Origin: Pleomorphomonas diazotrophica
Lineage (GTDB): Bacteria; Pseudomonadota; Alphaproteobacteria; Rhizobiales; Pleomorphomonadaceae
DNA: 64,000 bases
Reading direction: 5' to 3'
NCBI RefSeq assembly: GCF_002844595.1
Contig: NZ_PJNW01000004.1
Span: forward strand, 124,001 to 188,000
Below are positions 1 to 8,410 of the stretch, piece after piece (the stretch's first letter is position 1; each line of letters opens with the position of its first letter). A program made the translations under genes and the position numbers. Under the pieces are notes generated by a model, which was not told the origin of the DNA, made no database searches, and saw only the letters and a list, made by a program, of their open reading frames with translations.

Positions 1-333
1 CGCACCGACGAGATCGCCGCCCGCTACGGCGGCGAGGAGTTCACCCTCATCCTGACCGAGACCGATCCGGAGAAGCTGAGGCTGCATCTCGAAGCGCTGC
101 GGCAGGCCGTGGCGGCGATCGCCATTCCGCATCTCCACTCGCCGCATGCCGTCTGTACCGTCAGCATCGGCTATGCGGCCGCCAAGGACGACGACACACC
201 GCTGGCGGCGATCTCGCGCGCCGACGGCTGCATGTATCTGGCCAAGAGGAAAGGCCGCAACCGGGTCGAAGGCTTGCCCGATGATCACCGGGACCTTGAG
301 CTGCTCGCCGGTTTCATGACCGACGTGGCGTGA
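1..333 (+). CDS. GGDEF-domain diguanylate cyclase, C-terminal fragment
   Basis: Only the last 110 codons lie in the window; the reading frame is open from base 1 and ends with TGA at 331-333. Residues 9-14 read YGGEEF, the active-site signature of diguanylate cyclases that make cyclic di-GMP. The inhibitory I-site normally reads RxxD five residues before GGEEF; here the corresponding residues are RTDE, so the site is altered. The end of the domain ([14 protein letters not shown]) is typical. N-terminal sensory domains are off the window, so the input signal is unknown. Confidence 0.9.
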   Translation, partial: RTDEIAARYGGEEFTLILTETDPEKLRLHLEALRQAVAAIAIPHLHSPHAVCTVSIGYAAAKDDDTPLAAISRADGCMYLAKRKGRNRVEGLPDDHRDLELLAGFMTDVA

Positions 334-407
334 AGTGGGGTTTTGAAGTCCGGCCCTATTTCGATTACTTCTCGGCGCCGGCTCTTCTCGATCTCGGGAT
401 TTTCAAC

Positions 408-869
408 ATGACAAGCGATGCAACGGGCGCCCACCAACTCGGCAAGGCCACCGCAACGCCCGCCTCGCCCGACGAGGCGGTGCTCGACCGGGTGCCCAAT
501 CCACATCCCGACATCGACTATCTCGCCCGCTTCACCGCGCCGGAGTTCACCTCGCTCTGCCCGGTCACCGGCCAGCCCGACTTCGCCCATCTGGTCATCG
601 ACTATGTGCCAGATCAGTGGCTGGTCGAATCCAAGTCGCTGAAGCTCTTCCTGACGTCCTTCCGCAACCACGGCTCCTTTCATGAGGATTGCACCATCAT
701 GATCGCCCGCCGGCTGGTCAAGCGCCTGGAACCACGCTGGCTCCGGATCGGCGGCTACTGGTATCCGCGCGGCGGCATCCCCATCGACGTCTTCTGGCAG
801 ACCGGCGCGCCTCCGAAGGATCTCTGGCTGCCCGATCAGGGCGTGGCCACGTATCGCGGACGCGGTTGA
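408..869 (+). CDS. queF: NADPH-dependent 7-cyano-7-deazaguanine reductase QueF
   Basis: This 153-residue protein is a short, YkvM-type QueF, which reduces preQ0 to preQ1 in queuosine biosynthesis for tRNA wobble modification. Visible family features are the catalytic cysteine in [10 protein letters not shown], the NADPH-binding stretch ESKSLKLFL, and FHED. The frame is open further upstream to 330, overlapping the preceding stop, but the family length and conserved N-terminus fit ATG 408. No other queuosine genes are nearby, so it appears to be a lone gene. Confidence 0.93.
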   Translation: MTSDATGAHQLGKATATPASPDEAVLDRVPNPHPDIDYLARFTAPEFTSLCPVTGQPDFAHLVIDYVPDQWLVESKSLKLFLTSFRNHGSFHEDCTIMIARRLVKRLEPRWLRIGGYWYPRGGIPIDVFWQTGAPPKDLWLPDQGVATYRGRG

Positions 870-874
870 GAAAA

Positions 875-1357
875 CTACTGCGGCGGGGTCCAGACGGCCG
901 GCTTGCGCGGGCCGTCCGGCTCGGCGCGGATCATGTCCATGCGGGTGCTGTCGAGGCCGCGGTTCTGGGCGCGGGCGAGGCGGAAGTTGTGGCCGATGCG
1001 CTCGGCGGTGGCGATGACGCCGTTGGCGTCGTTCTCATTGAACACCTGCCGCGCCGTCTCGGCGAACAGCGTCAGCCAGCGCTCGAAATGTCGATCCTCG
1101 ATGTCGGAGATCAGAAGATGCGGCCGCATCGGCCGGCCCTCGTAGCGGCCCGAGCGCAGCAGCACCGACGACCAGAAGGCGCACATTTTCTCGAGGTGGG
1201 CGGGCCACGCGTGCTTCTCGATCTCGCGTCCGAAGATGGCGGCAAGGTCCGGGTCGGCCATCACCTTGCCGTAGAAGCCGTGGACCAGCGCGTGGATGCT
1301 GTCCTCGTCGATCGATCCCATGGGAATGCCGCGCCGCGGCGCATCCGTTTCGGTCAT
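875..1357 (-). CDS. Group III truncated haemoglobin
   Basis: This protein of about 160 residues resembles group III truncated globins (2-on-2 fold, haem-binding). Typical elements are the early helix with LVHGFYGKVMADPDLAAIF, the HLEKMCAFWSSVLLRSGRYEGRPM segment with the conserved tryptophan, and the proximal-side HFERWLTLFAETA. Such globins are linked to oxygen or nitric-oxide chemistry, but substrates are rarely proven. The frame extends to 1453, but the start MTETDAPRRG at 1357 fits the family. It is convergent with queF (6 bases between the stops). Confidence 0.85.
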   Translation of the reverse strand: MTETDAPRRGIPMGSIDEDSIHALVHGFYGKVMADPDLAAIFGREIEKHAWPAHLEKMCAFWSSVLLRSGRYEGRPMRPHLLISDIEDRHFERWLTLFAETARQVFNENDANGVIATAERIGHNFRLARAQNRGLDSTRMDMIRAEPDGPRKPAVWTPPQ

Positions 1358-1449
1358 AGTGTCTCCGGCTGCCTGGGTAGGCAACAAGGCCTTGAACTTG
1401 CCGCTGATGTAGTCACTTGGCGGCGAGGAGGCAAATCGACGCCGGTAAG

Positions 1450-2046
1450 TCACACCCTTCCATAGAGCTTCATGAAGGCGGCGACGGCGGTTTCGACGGC
1501 TTCGGTCTTGTCCCTGACCTCGTCGAGGCCGTAGAGGAGCGGCTCGGCGATGCCGGCTTCCAGGAGGCTCTTGAAGTAGAGGGCGCCGAGCTTGGGCGAG
1601 GGGAGGTCGATCTCCCCCTTTGCGGCGCGCGCCGCGAAGAAATCGGTCAGGGCGTCGAGGCCGCGCTGGGGCCCGAGCTGGTAGACCTCGCGGCCGAGGG
1701 TGGTGTTCTGGCTCTCGCTGAGGACGGTGCGCTGGATCGCCAGGATTTCCGGCTGGGTGACAAGGTCCAGGTAGAGCCGGCCGAAGAGGATGAGGGCCGC
1801 CGCGAGATCTCCGTCCGAGGCGAGCGAGGCCAGCATTTCCTCGCCGCTCTCCTCCAGGGCGGACGTCACGACGGTGGCGAACAGTTGCTCCTTGGAGTGG
1901 AAGTAGCCGTAGAGCGTGGCCTTGGAGCCGCCGAGCCGGGCCGAGATCATCGCCATGCTGGCGCCCCGGTAGCCCACCTCCTCGAACACGGCCGTCGCCG
2001 CGGCGATGATGGCGTTTCGCTTCTCATCGGTCTTCGCGCGCATCAA
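1450..2046 (-). CDS. TetR-family transcriptional repressor of the adjacent efflux operon
   Basis: The 198-residue protein has an N-terminal TetR helix-turn-helix at about residues 10-55 (AAATAVFEEVGYRGASMAMI, then GSKATLYGYFHSKEQLF) and a ligand-binding C-terminal domain resembling AefR-like regulators. It is transcribed divergently from the tripartite efflux genes beginning at 2143, with 96 bases between. That arrangement, and an inverted repeat in the gap, suggest it represses the pump and possibly itself. A second ATG follows one codon after the chosen one. Confidence 0.9.
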   Translation of the reverse strand: MMRAKTDEKRNAIIAAATAVFEEVGYRGASMAMISARLGGSKATLYGYFHSKEQLFATVVTSALEESGEEMLASLASDGDLAAALILFGRLYLDLVTQPEILAIQRTVLSESQNTTLGREVYQLGPQRGLDALTDFFAARAAKGEIDLPSPKLGALYFKSLLEAGIAEPLLYGLDEVRDKTEAVETAVAAFMKLYGRV

Positions 2047-2102
2047 GGTCTCCTAATTGTGATCGGCAGGGTAGGTTTCCGACTTGACCGCCGCAAGTAG
2101 CT

Positions 2103-2134
2103 TTTATAACTAAACTGTACTGTACGGTTATAAA
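2103..2134. promoter_or_regulatory. Putative TetR operator overlapping the efflux promoter
   Basis: An 8-bp perfect inverted repeat, TTTATAAC (2103-2110) and GTTATAAA (2127-2134), encloses a second dyad ACTGTAC-T-GTACGGT (2114-2128). It lies 8 bases before the efflux start codon at 2143 and in the divergent gap with the TetR gene. A -35-like TTGACC at 2084-2089 precedes it. Binding by the TetR protein is inferred from position and symmetry only. Confidence 0.55.
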
Positions 2135-2142
2135 GGTGCCGC

Positions 2143-3591
2143 ATGCGTTCGAGGTTCGGGAAAACAGGCTATTCCGCCAGCTTTCTTCTTTTCATATCAG
2201 CGCTTTATGGTGGCTGCGCCTCGCTGCCCGAGAACGCGGCCCTGTCGTCGGTCAAGCCGATGAGTGCCTATGCGTCGGACAGGAGCCTTGCGCCTGCCAA
2301 GGACGCGGCATGGCCGGTCGACGAGTGGTGGACGGCCTATGGCGATCCGCAGCTTGTCACCCTGATCGGCGAAGGGCTCACCGGCGCTTCCGACATGCGG
2401 CTCGCCGAAGCGCGGGTGGCGCTCGCCCAAGCCGGCGTCGGCGCTTCCCGGGCCTCGCTGCTGCCCACCCTCGGCGCCTCCGCCAAGGCGGACAGCGAGC
2501 GCCAGTCCTACAACTACCTGATCGGCAAGGACTTCGTGCCCAAGGGCTGGAAGGACGCCGGCACGGGGACGCTGTCGCTCGACTGGGAAATCGACTTCTG
2601 GGGCAAGAACCGGGCAGCGCTGGCCGCCGCCAAGGGCAAGGCGGCCGCCGCCGAGGCCGAAGCCGCCGCCACCCGCCTGGCGCTATCCACCGGCATCGCC
2701 GAAGCCTACGGTCACCTCGCCGCGCTGCATGCCGACCGCGACAGCGTGGTCAGCGCCATCAGCGTTCGCAAGCAGACGCTGTCGCTGATGAGCGATCGCT
2801 ACGGCAAGGGCCTTGAGAACGAGGGCGCGCTGGAGCGTTCCCGTGCGGCGGAGGCTTCCGCCGAGGCCGAGCTTGCCCAGGTCGACGAAGAGATCGGCCT
2901 TGCCAGGAACCAGCTCGCCGCCCTCGTCGGCGCCGGGCCGGATCGCGGCCTTGCCATCGCCCGCCCACGAGTGAAGGGCGGCCGCTTCACCGGCGTTCCC
3001 CAATCCCTGCCGGCGGACCTTCTCGGGAGGCGGCCGGACATCGTGGCGGCCCGCGCCACCGCCGAGGCGAGCCTGAAAGACATCGATGCGGCCAAGGCCG
3101 CCTATTATCCCAACGTCAACCTGGCGGCGGTGATCGGCAAGCAGGCACTCGGCCTCAACATGCTGACCGATACCGGCTCGACCTTCGGGTCGGTCGGTCC
3201 GGCCATCTCGCTGCCGATCTTCGACGGCGGCCGCCTCAGGGCCGGCGAACGCAGCGCCGTGTCGCAATACGAAATCGCCGTCGCCGACTACGACAGCACG
3301 TTGACGGAAGCCCTGCGCCAGGTTGCGGATACCGTGGTGAGCAAGCGCCAGCTCGCCAGCCAGCTTGCAAATACCCGGCGTTCGGCTGCCGCCGCCGAGA
3401 AGGCGTGGCGCGTCGTCAGCGATCGCTACAACGGCGGCCTTGCCACCTATCTCGAAGTGCTGACGGCCGAAGACGCGCTGATCAGCGCCCGTCGCGCCAC
3501 GGCCGCCTTGCAGGCCCGCGCCTTCACCCTGGACATCGCAATGGTCCGCGCCCTCGGCGGCGGGTTCCGCAGCACGGAGAAGCAGTCGTGA
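2143..3591 (+). CDS. Outer-membrane efflux lipoprotein, NodT/OprM type
   Basis: The 482-residue protein is an outer-membrane factor of an RND/MFS-type export system. It starts with a signal peptide ending in the lipobox LYGGC (Cys at about residue 25), then the NodT-type sequence PVDEWWTAYGDPQLVTLI, and two OEP repeats with ADLLGRRPDIVAARA in the middle and SLPIFDGGRLRAG in the second repeat. It would form the outer-membrane channel for the adaptor and MFS pump encoded directly downstream. It is first in the operon and behind the putative TetR operator. Confidence 0.93.
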   Translation: MRSRFGKTGYSASFLLFISALYGGCASLPENAALSSVKPMSAYASDRSLAPAKDAAWPVDEWWTAYGDPQLVTLIGEGLTGASDMRLAEARVALAQAGVGASRASLLPTLGASAKADSERQSYNYLIGKDFVPKGWKDAGTGTLSLDWEIDFWGKNRAALAAAKGKAAAAEAEAAATRLALSTGIAEAYGHLAALHADRDSVVSAISVRKQTLSLMSDRYGKGLENEGALERSRAAEASAEAELAQVDEEIGLARNQLAALVGAGPDRGLAIARPRVKGGRFTGVPQSLPADLLGRRPDIVAARATAEASLKDIDAAKAAYYPNVNLAAVIGKQALGLNMLTDTGSTFGSVGPAISLPIFDGGRLRAGERSAVSQYEIAVADYDSTLTEALRQVADTVVSKRQLASQLANTRRSAAAAEKAWRVVSDRYNGGLATYLEVLTAEDALISARRATAALQARAFTLDIAMVRALGGGFRSTEKQS

Positions 3592-4739
3592 ACGACATGA
3601 GCAAGATCGACGCCGACGTCGAAGAGACCACTCGCGCCAAGGCCGCCGTCAACCCCAGGAAGCGCGGCCCGCTGTTCCTCGGCCTCATGCTGGCCGTGGC
3701 GGCCTCAGGCGGCGCCTACTACGCCTACGACACGCTCTATGCGTCGAGGCACGCCATCACCGACAACGCCTATGTCGGCGCCGACGTGGCGCAGATCACG
3801 CCGCTGGTGGCGGCGCCGGTCACCGCCGTGCTGGTCAGCGACACCGAGATGGTGAAGAAGGGCGACGTGCTGGTGCGCCTCGACGATACCGACGCCAGGC
3901 TGGCGCTGTCGCTGGCCGAGGCCAACTACCAGAGCGCCATCCGCCGGGTGACCGCCCTCATCGCCAACGACAAGGGCTTCGTCGCCCAGCTCGCCGGCCG
4001 GGAAGCCGATCGGGCCCAGGCGGCGGCGCAGCTCTCCTCCGCTGAGGCCAATTTCGAAAAGGCCAGGATCGATCTCGACCGCCGCAAGACGCTGGCCGAC
4101 AAGGGCTCGGTGTCGGGCGACGAGGTGACCGCCGTTGAGACGGCGCTGAGGACCGCCGAGGCGAGCCTTGCCTCGGCTCAGGCCGGCGCCGCCGGTGCCG
4201 CCGCCGCGCGCGACGCCGTCGCCGCCGCCAAGGAAGCCAATGCGGCGATGATCGTCGGCGCCGGCATCGACGACAATCCGGAAGTGCTCGCCGCCAAGTC
4301 GGCGCGCGATCAGGCTCAGGTCAATCTCGACCGCACGGTGATGTGGGCGCCGGTCGATGGCGTCATCTCCCGTCGCCAGGTGCAGGTTGGCCAGCGCGTC
4401 CAGCCGGGCATGACGCTGATGGTGGTGGTGCCGCTGCAAGACGCCTATGTCGACGCCAACTACAAGGAAGTGCAGCTCGCCCACGTCAAGGCCGGCCAGA
4501 AGGTGACTCTCGTCTCCGACCTCTACGGCAGCGACGTGCCGTTCACCGGCACGGTCGTCGGCTTCTCCGGCGGCACCGGCGCCGCCTTCTCGGTGGTGCC
4601 GGCCCAGAACGCCACCGGCAACTGGATCAAGGTGGTGCAGCGCCTGCCGGTGCGCATCGCGCTGGATCCGGCCGAACTCGCGGCCCATCCGCTGCAGGTC
4701 GGCCTCTCCATGACTGCCGACATTTCGGTCGCCGAGTAA
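3588..4739 (+). CDS. HlyD/EmrA-family membrane-fusion adaptor
   Basis: This periplasmic adaptor links the MFS pump to the outer-membrane channel. It has a short cytoplasmic N-terminus, one membrane segment (GPLFLGLMLAVAASGGAYYAY), a barrel/lipoyl half (ITDNAYVGADVAQITPLVAA), an alanine-rich coiled-coil hairpin in the middle, and the second lipoyl half (APVDGVISRRQVQVGQ). I chose GTG 3588, which overlaps the previous stop as GTGA and has GGAG eight bases upstream. ATG 3597 (MSKID) is the alternative, but its spacing from that ribosome site is poor. Confidence 0.92.
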   Translation: MNDMSKIDADVEETTRAKAAVNPRKRGPLFLGLMLAVAASGGAYYAYDTLYASRHAITDNAYVGADVAQITPLVAAPVTAVLVSDTEMVKKGDVLVRLDDTDARLALSLAEANYQSAIRRVTALIANDKGFVAQLAGREADRAQAAAQLSSAEANFEKARIDLDRRKTLADKGSVSGDEVTAVETALRTAEASLASAQAGAAGAAAARDAVAAAKEANAAMIVGAGIDDNPEVLAAKSARDQAQVNLDRTVMWAPVDGVISRRQVQVGQRVQPGMTLMVVVPLQDAYVDANYKEVQLAHVKAGQKVTLVSDLYGSDVPFTGTVVGFSGGTGAAFSVVPAQNATGNWIKVVQRLPVRIALDPAELAAHPLQVGLSMTADISVAE

Positions 4740-4743
4740 GGCC

Positions 4744-6279
4744 ATGACCGCACCCGCCCTCGACCATGCCGCGCCATTGACGGGCGCCCGCCTGCTGGTG
4801 GCCGCGCTCGCCATCGGCGTCGGCAACTTCCTGGTGGTGCTGGACACCACGATCGCCAACGTGTCGGTGCCGACGATTGCCGGCTCGCTGGGTGTTTCCT
4901 CCTCGCAAGGGTCGTGGGTCATCACCTCCTATGCGGTGGCCGAAGCGATCACCGTGCCGCTCACCGGCTGGCTCAGCCGGCGGTTCGGGTCCTTGCGCGT
5001 CTTTCTGGTCTGTTACTTCGCCTTTGCCGCCATCTCGGTGCTCTGCGGCCTGTCGCAATCGATCGGCATGCTGATCGGCAGCCGCGTGCTGCTTGGCCTG
5101 TTCGGCGGCCCGATCATGCCGCTGTCGCAGATGCTCCTGATGCGCATCTTCCCGCCCAAGCAGGCGACCGTCGCCTCGGTGATCTGGGCGATGACGACGC
5201 TGATCGGCCCGATCGCCGGCCCGATCCTCGGCGGCATCATCTGCGACGGCATCGGCTGGCAATGGATCTTCTTCGTCAAGGTGCCGATCGCCCTTGTCGG
5301 CGGCGCCATCGTCCTGTTTGCCACGCTGGGCCAGCCCGACCCGACCGGCCCCGCCCGCATCGACAAGATCGGTCTCGCCCTGTTGGTTCTGTGGATCGCC
5401 GCCTTGCAGATCATGCTCGACGAGGGGCGCAACCACGATTGGTTCGCCTCCGAGGAGATCCAGATCCTCGCCGTCGTCGCGGTGATCGGCTTCCTGGCCT
5501 TCGTGATCTACGAGCTGACCGAGGCGGAGCCGATCGTCGATCTCCGCATCTTCCGCCATCGCGGCTTCACGGCGGCGGCGGTCACCTTCGCCGGCGGCTT
5601 CGGGGCCTTCTTCGCCTCCATCGTCATCCTGCCGCTCTGGCTGCAGCAGAACATGGGCTATACGGCCACCTGGGCGGGCTATGCCACCGGCATCATGGGC
5701 GTGCTGGCGCTGATCTCGGCGCCGATCGTCGGCAAGGCGACGGAGAAGATCGATCCGCGCGCCATCCTGTCGGTCGGCATCCTCGGCCTCGGTGCGATGA
5801 CGGCCTGGCGCATGGGTTTCAACTCCGACGTTACCTTCGCGCAGATGGCCTTGCCGACGCTGTTCACCGGCCCGTTCATGGTGATGTTCTTCGTGCCGGT
5901 GACCGGCCTCGCCATCGCCAGCGTCAGCCCGGAGGAACAGGCCAACGCCGCCGGCCTCTCCAACTTCATGCGCACGCTGGCCGGCGCCTTCGCCACCTCG
6001 CTGGTGCAGACCGGCTGGGCGAACTCGGCGCGCGTCAACCAGACCGAACTGGTCAGCGCCATGCAGAACGGCGATCGAGTGATCGCCGGCATGATGGAGG
6101 GGGGCACTTCGCACGAGGTGGCGGTTGCCAGCCTCAGCCGCGTCGTCGAGCAACAAAGCGTGCTGCTTGCCACGCTCGACATGTTCTCGGTCATCACCGT
6201 GGTCTTCGTCCTGGCTGCTATGCTGCCTTGGCTGGCGCCCAAGCCGAAGGGCCCGATCGATACCAGTGGAGCGCATTGA
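4744..6279 (+). CDS. DHA2-family (EmrB/QacA) MFS drug exporter
   Basis: The 511-residue protein has about 14 membrane segments. The DHA2 signature LDTTIANVSVPTIAGSLG lies at about residues 35-52, motif A-like GWLSRRFGSLRVF follows, and motif C-like GPIAGPILGG is near residue 160. It is the proton-driven pump of the operon, following the adaptor gene by 4 bases. EmrB-type pumps with NodT-type channels export hydrophobic toxicants; the real substrate cannot be read from sequence. Confidence 0.94.
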   Translation: MTAPALDHAAPLTGARLLVAALAIGVGNFLVVLDTTIANVSVPTIAGSLGVSSSQGSWVITSYAVAEAITVPLTGWLSRRFGSLRVFLVCYFAFAAISVLCGLSQSIGMLIGSRVLLGLFGGPIMPLSQMLLMRIFPPKQATVASVIWAMTTLIGPIAGPILGGIICDGIGWQWIFFVKVPIALVGGAIVLFATLGQPDPTGPARIDKIGLALLVLWIAALQIMLDEGRNHDWFASEEIQILAVVAVIGFLAFVIYELTEAEPIVDLRIFRHRGFTAAAVTFAGGFGAFFASIVILPLWLQQNMGYTATWAGYATGIMGVLALISAPIVGKATEKIDPRAILSVGILGLGAMTAWRMGFNSDVTFAQMALPTLFTGPFMVMFFVPVTGLAIASVSPEEQANAAGLSNFMRTLAGAFATSLVQTGWANSARVNQTELVSAMQNGDRVIAGMMEGGTSHEVAVASLSRVVEQQSVLLATLDMFSVITVVFVLAAMLPWLAPKPKGPIDTSGAH

Positions 6280-6596
6280 TGGGACGGCCTGTCGACGAAC
6301 GAAAATACCGCTACAAGCTGCGGCTCACCGCCGAGCAGACGGACGCGGCGCGCCCGAGCATTCTGATCAACCGGCTGAAGCTGATGGAGGCGGATTCGCT
6401 GAGCTCGCCGGAGATCGGCGCGCTGGCCGACTATTCGCGGGCACATGCCAAGAAGATGAGCGAGAAAGATCGCTATATCCTAGCCTTTTCGCTGATGACG
6501 GCGCGGCAGCTTCTCGGCCGGGCGGGCGAGATGTCGTCGAGGTTCGATGAACTCAAGACCTGTCTCGACGGCATCGAGCAGGACGTGATGGCCTGA
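6279..6596 (+). CDS. Conserved-looking hypothetical protein coupled to the efflux pump gene
   Basis: This 105-residue soluble, mostly helical protein (MGRPVDERKYRYKLRL...) starts inside the stop codon of the pump gene (TGATG), so it is probably translationally coupled and co-transcribed. I recognise no domain. It is rich in charged residues with no signal peptide or membrane segment. Its fixed position suggests a role connected to the pump, but this is inference only. Confidence 0.7.
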   Translation: MGRPVDERKYRYKLRLTAEQTDAARPSILINRLKLMEADSLSSPEIGALADYSRAHAKKMSEKDRYILAFSLMTARQLLGRAGEMSSRFDELKTCLDGIEQDVMA

Positions 6597-6669
6597 GCGC
6601 CGACCATGCGCAAACGGCCCGGATGAACTCCGAGCCGTTAACAGGGCGGCAAACCAAAGGGTTTGCCCG

Positions 6670-6855
6670 TCATTTCTTCTGGTTGATCTGGGGACGCTCG
6701 TCGAGCGGCTTCGGCGTCGGGTCGATCGGCTTGCCGGCGGCGGCCCGCTGGCCGGCCTCGTTGTCCTGGCGCTTCAGCTCGCGGTCGACGATGTCGCGTG
6801 CGCCTTCCGCCGGATCCTGCTCGCGATGCTCGGTGTTCTTGGCGTTGTCGTTCAT
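6670..6855 (-). CDS. Small hydrophilic stress-type protein
   Basis: The 61-residue product (MNDNAKNTEHREQDPAEGAR...) is extremely hydrophilic, rich in Asp, Glu, Lys, Arg and Pro, and probably disordered. The start is set by a strong AAGGAGG ribosome site at 6861-6867. A GGAAC-N16-GGTT element upstream resembles promoters of the alphaproteobacterial general-stress sigma factor EcfG, whose regulons often include small proteins of this kind. No specific function can be assigned. Confidence 0.7.
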   Translation of the reverse strand: MNDNAKNTEHREQDPAEGARDIVDRELKRQDNEAGQRAAAGKPIDPTPKPLDERPQINQKK

Positions 6856-6919
6856 GACGGCCTCCTTGATGGTCCCCGGGGTGTTCGGGGCTCGGCCGGC
6901 CGCGCCGACCTCACGAGAC

Positions 6920-6944
6920 AACCGGTCACTCCGCCCTTTGTTCC
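6920..6944 (-). promoter_or_regulatory. Candidate EcfG-type general-stress promoter for the small protein
   Basis: On the minus strand a -35 GGAAC (complement of 6940-6944) is followed after 16 bases by GGTT (complement of 6920-6923). This is close to the EcfG consensus GGAAC-N16/17-CGTT. It lies 65 bases before the start codon at 6855. An identical arrangement faces the opposite way at 6973-6997. Confidence 0.55.
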
Positions 6945-6972
6945 TGACGGTAAGGTGAGGCGGCGCCCTTCG

Positions 6973-6997
6973 GGAACTTCGCCGGTCGCCATGGGTT
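6973..6997 (+). promoter_or_regulatory. Candidate EcfG-type general-stress promoter for the SDR gene
   Basis: GGAAC at 6973-6977, a 16-base spacer, then GGTT at 6994-6997, 53 bases before the SDR start at 7050. It has the same spacing and the same -10 core as the divergent element at 6920-6944, which makes chance less likely. Assignment to EcfG is by consensus similarity only. Confidence 0.55.
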
Positions 6998-7049
6998 TTA
7001 TCGTCGAGCGGCCGGCTGCGCCGGTCTCGCGCAAACCGAGGAGGACACC

Positions 7050-7850
7050 ATGGGCCAGACATATCCCGACCGCGGCATCGCCGTCATTACCGGCGCTTCG
7101 ACCGGCATCGGTCTTGAACTCACCCGCTGCGCCGCCGCCGACGGTTATGATCTCGTCATCGCCGCCGACGAGCCGGCAATCCACGAGGCCGCCGACCTGC
7201 TCGGCGAGCATGGCGTCAACATCCGCGCCGTCGAGGCCGATCTCTCTACGCCCGAGGGCATCGCCCGGCTGATCGACGTCATCGACGCCGACGGGCGCCC
7301 GGTGGAACTGTTGATGGCCAACGCCGGACGCGGCCTTGGCCACGCCTTTCTCGACCAGTCCTTCGACGACATCCGCCGGGTGGTCGACACCAACATCATG
7401 GGCACGCTGGACCTCGTCCATCGGGTCGGTCGGCAGATGCGCGAGCAGCGCTACGGCCGCATCCTGTTCACCGGATCGATCGCCGGCTACATCCCCGGCG
7501 CCTTCCAGGCGGTCTACAACGCCACCAAGGCCTTCGTGGACAGCTTCGCCTACGCGTTGCGCGAAGAGTTGTCCGACACCGGCGTCCGCGTGACGGTGTT
7601 GATGCCGGGGCCGACCGAGACGGAGTTCTTCGAGCGGGCCGACCTCATGGATACCAAGATGGCTCAGGCCGAGAAGGACGACGCCGGCTACGTGGCGCGC
7701 GCCGGCTACCGAGCCATGATGAACGGCGAGGCCGACATCGTCACCGGCTGGAGCAACAAGCTGCAGACGGCGATGGCGAGCTTCATGTCGCCGGAATCGC
7801 TGGCTCGCGGCCATCGCAAGCTGGCCGAGCCGGGCAGCGGCCTGAGCTGA
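7050..7850 (+). CDS. SDR-family NAD(P)-dependent oxidoreductase
   Basis: The 266-residue classical short-chain dehydrogenase has the cofactor motif TGASTGIG near residue 12, the structural NAG-like motif ANAGRG, catalytic Ser in FTGSIAG, and YNATK as the YxxxK active site. The ribosome site GAGGAGG stands just before ATG 7050. A stress-type promoter precedes it. The closest family label is the DltE/YdfG-like SDRs; the substrate is unknown. It may belong to the neighbouring stress island rather than to central metabolism. Confidence 0.9.
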   Translation: MGQTYPDRGIAVITGASTGIGLELTRCAAADGYDLVIAADEPAIHEAADLLGEHGVNIRAVEADLSTPEGIARLIDVIDADGRPVELLMANAGRGLGHAFLDQSFDDIRRVVDTNIMGTLDLVHRVGRQMREQRYGRILFTGSIAGYIPGAFQAVYNATKAFVDSFAYALREELSDTGVRVTVLMPGPTETEFFERADLMDTKMAQAEKDDAGYVARAGYRAMMNGEADIVTGWSNKLQTAMASFMSPESLARGHRKLAEPGSGLS

Positions 7851-7955
7851 TCTCGAGGCCGCTCGTTGAAGCACTGCCGGGCCGAGCCAGCGGCCCGGCG
7901 GCTGTGGGCCGGCCGGCTGGGGCGCACCCGGCATGGCCGGTCCTTTCGTGTTTGA

Positions 7956-7985
7956 TGATCTGAACGGCGCCTCCTGACGTATCAA
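7956..7985 (+). promoter_or_regulatory. Candidate RpoE (sigma-E) promoter of the DUF2177 gene
   Basis: TGATCT at 7956-7961, a spacer of exactly 16 bases, then CGTATCAA at 7978-7985, 20 bases before the start at 8006. The two divergent promoters next to rpoE have the same architecture (TGATCC-N16-CGTAGAA), which supports regulation of this gene by the local sigma factor. Confidence 0.65.
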
Positions 7986-8005
7986 AGACAACACTGGAGG
8001 TCGTC

Positions 8006-8410
8006 ATGCACGCCATCGCCATCTACGCAGCCGGATTGATCAGCTTTCTCGCCCTCGACGCCATCTGGCTCGGCACCATGGTGCCGCGTCTCTACAAGCC
8101 GGCCATGGGCGACCTCGTCGCCGATCCCTTCCAGCCGCTGCCGGCGGCGATCTTTTATCTGATCTACGCGGCGGGGCTCGCCTATTTCGCCATCCAGCCG
8201 GCGCTTGCCGTTGGCAAGTGGCAGACGGCGCTGATATCGGGCGCGGCATTGGGCTTCATTGCCTACGCCACCTACGATCTCACCAATCAGGCGACCATCC
8301 GCGGCTGGCCCATGGTGATCACCGTCGTCGATCTTGCCTGGGGCACGATCGCCAGTGGTCTTGCCGCGACGATCAGCTATCTCGTTCTGTCTCGATGGTT
8401 TTCGGCTTGA
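8006..8410 (+). CDS. DUF2177-family membrane protein
   Basis: The 134-residue protein is almost entirely membrane-spanning, with about four helices beginning MHAIAIYAAGLISFLALDAIWLG. It matches the DUF2177 family pattern (LDAIWLGTM near the N-terminus, ATYDLTNQATIRGWP in the third helix, DLAWGTIASG in the fourth). A TGGAGG ribosome site precedes the ATG. A sigma-E-type promoter and the neighbouring rpoE-chrR genes suggest a role in the singlet-oxygen or lipid-peroxide response. Its biochemical activity is unknown. The 3' end overlaps the convergent DUF1295 gene by 38 bases. Confidence 0.85.
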   Translation: MHAIAIYAAGLISFLALDAIWLGTMVPRLYKPAMGDLVADPFQPLPAAIFYLIYAAGLAYFAIQPALAVGKWQTALISGAALGFIAYATYDLTNQATIRGWPMVITVVDLAWGTIASGLAATISYLVLSRWFSA

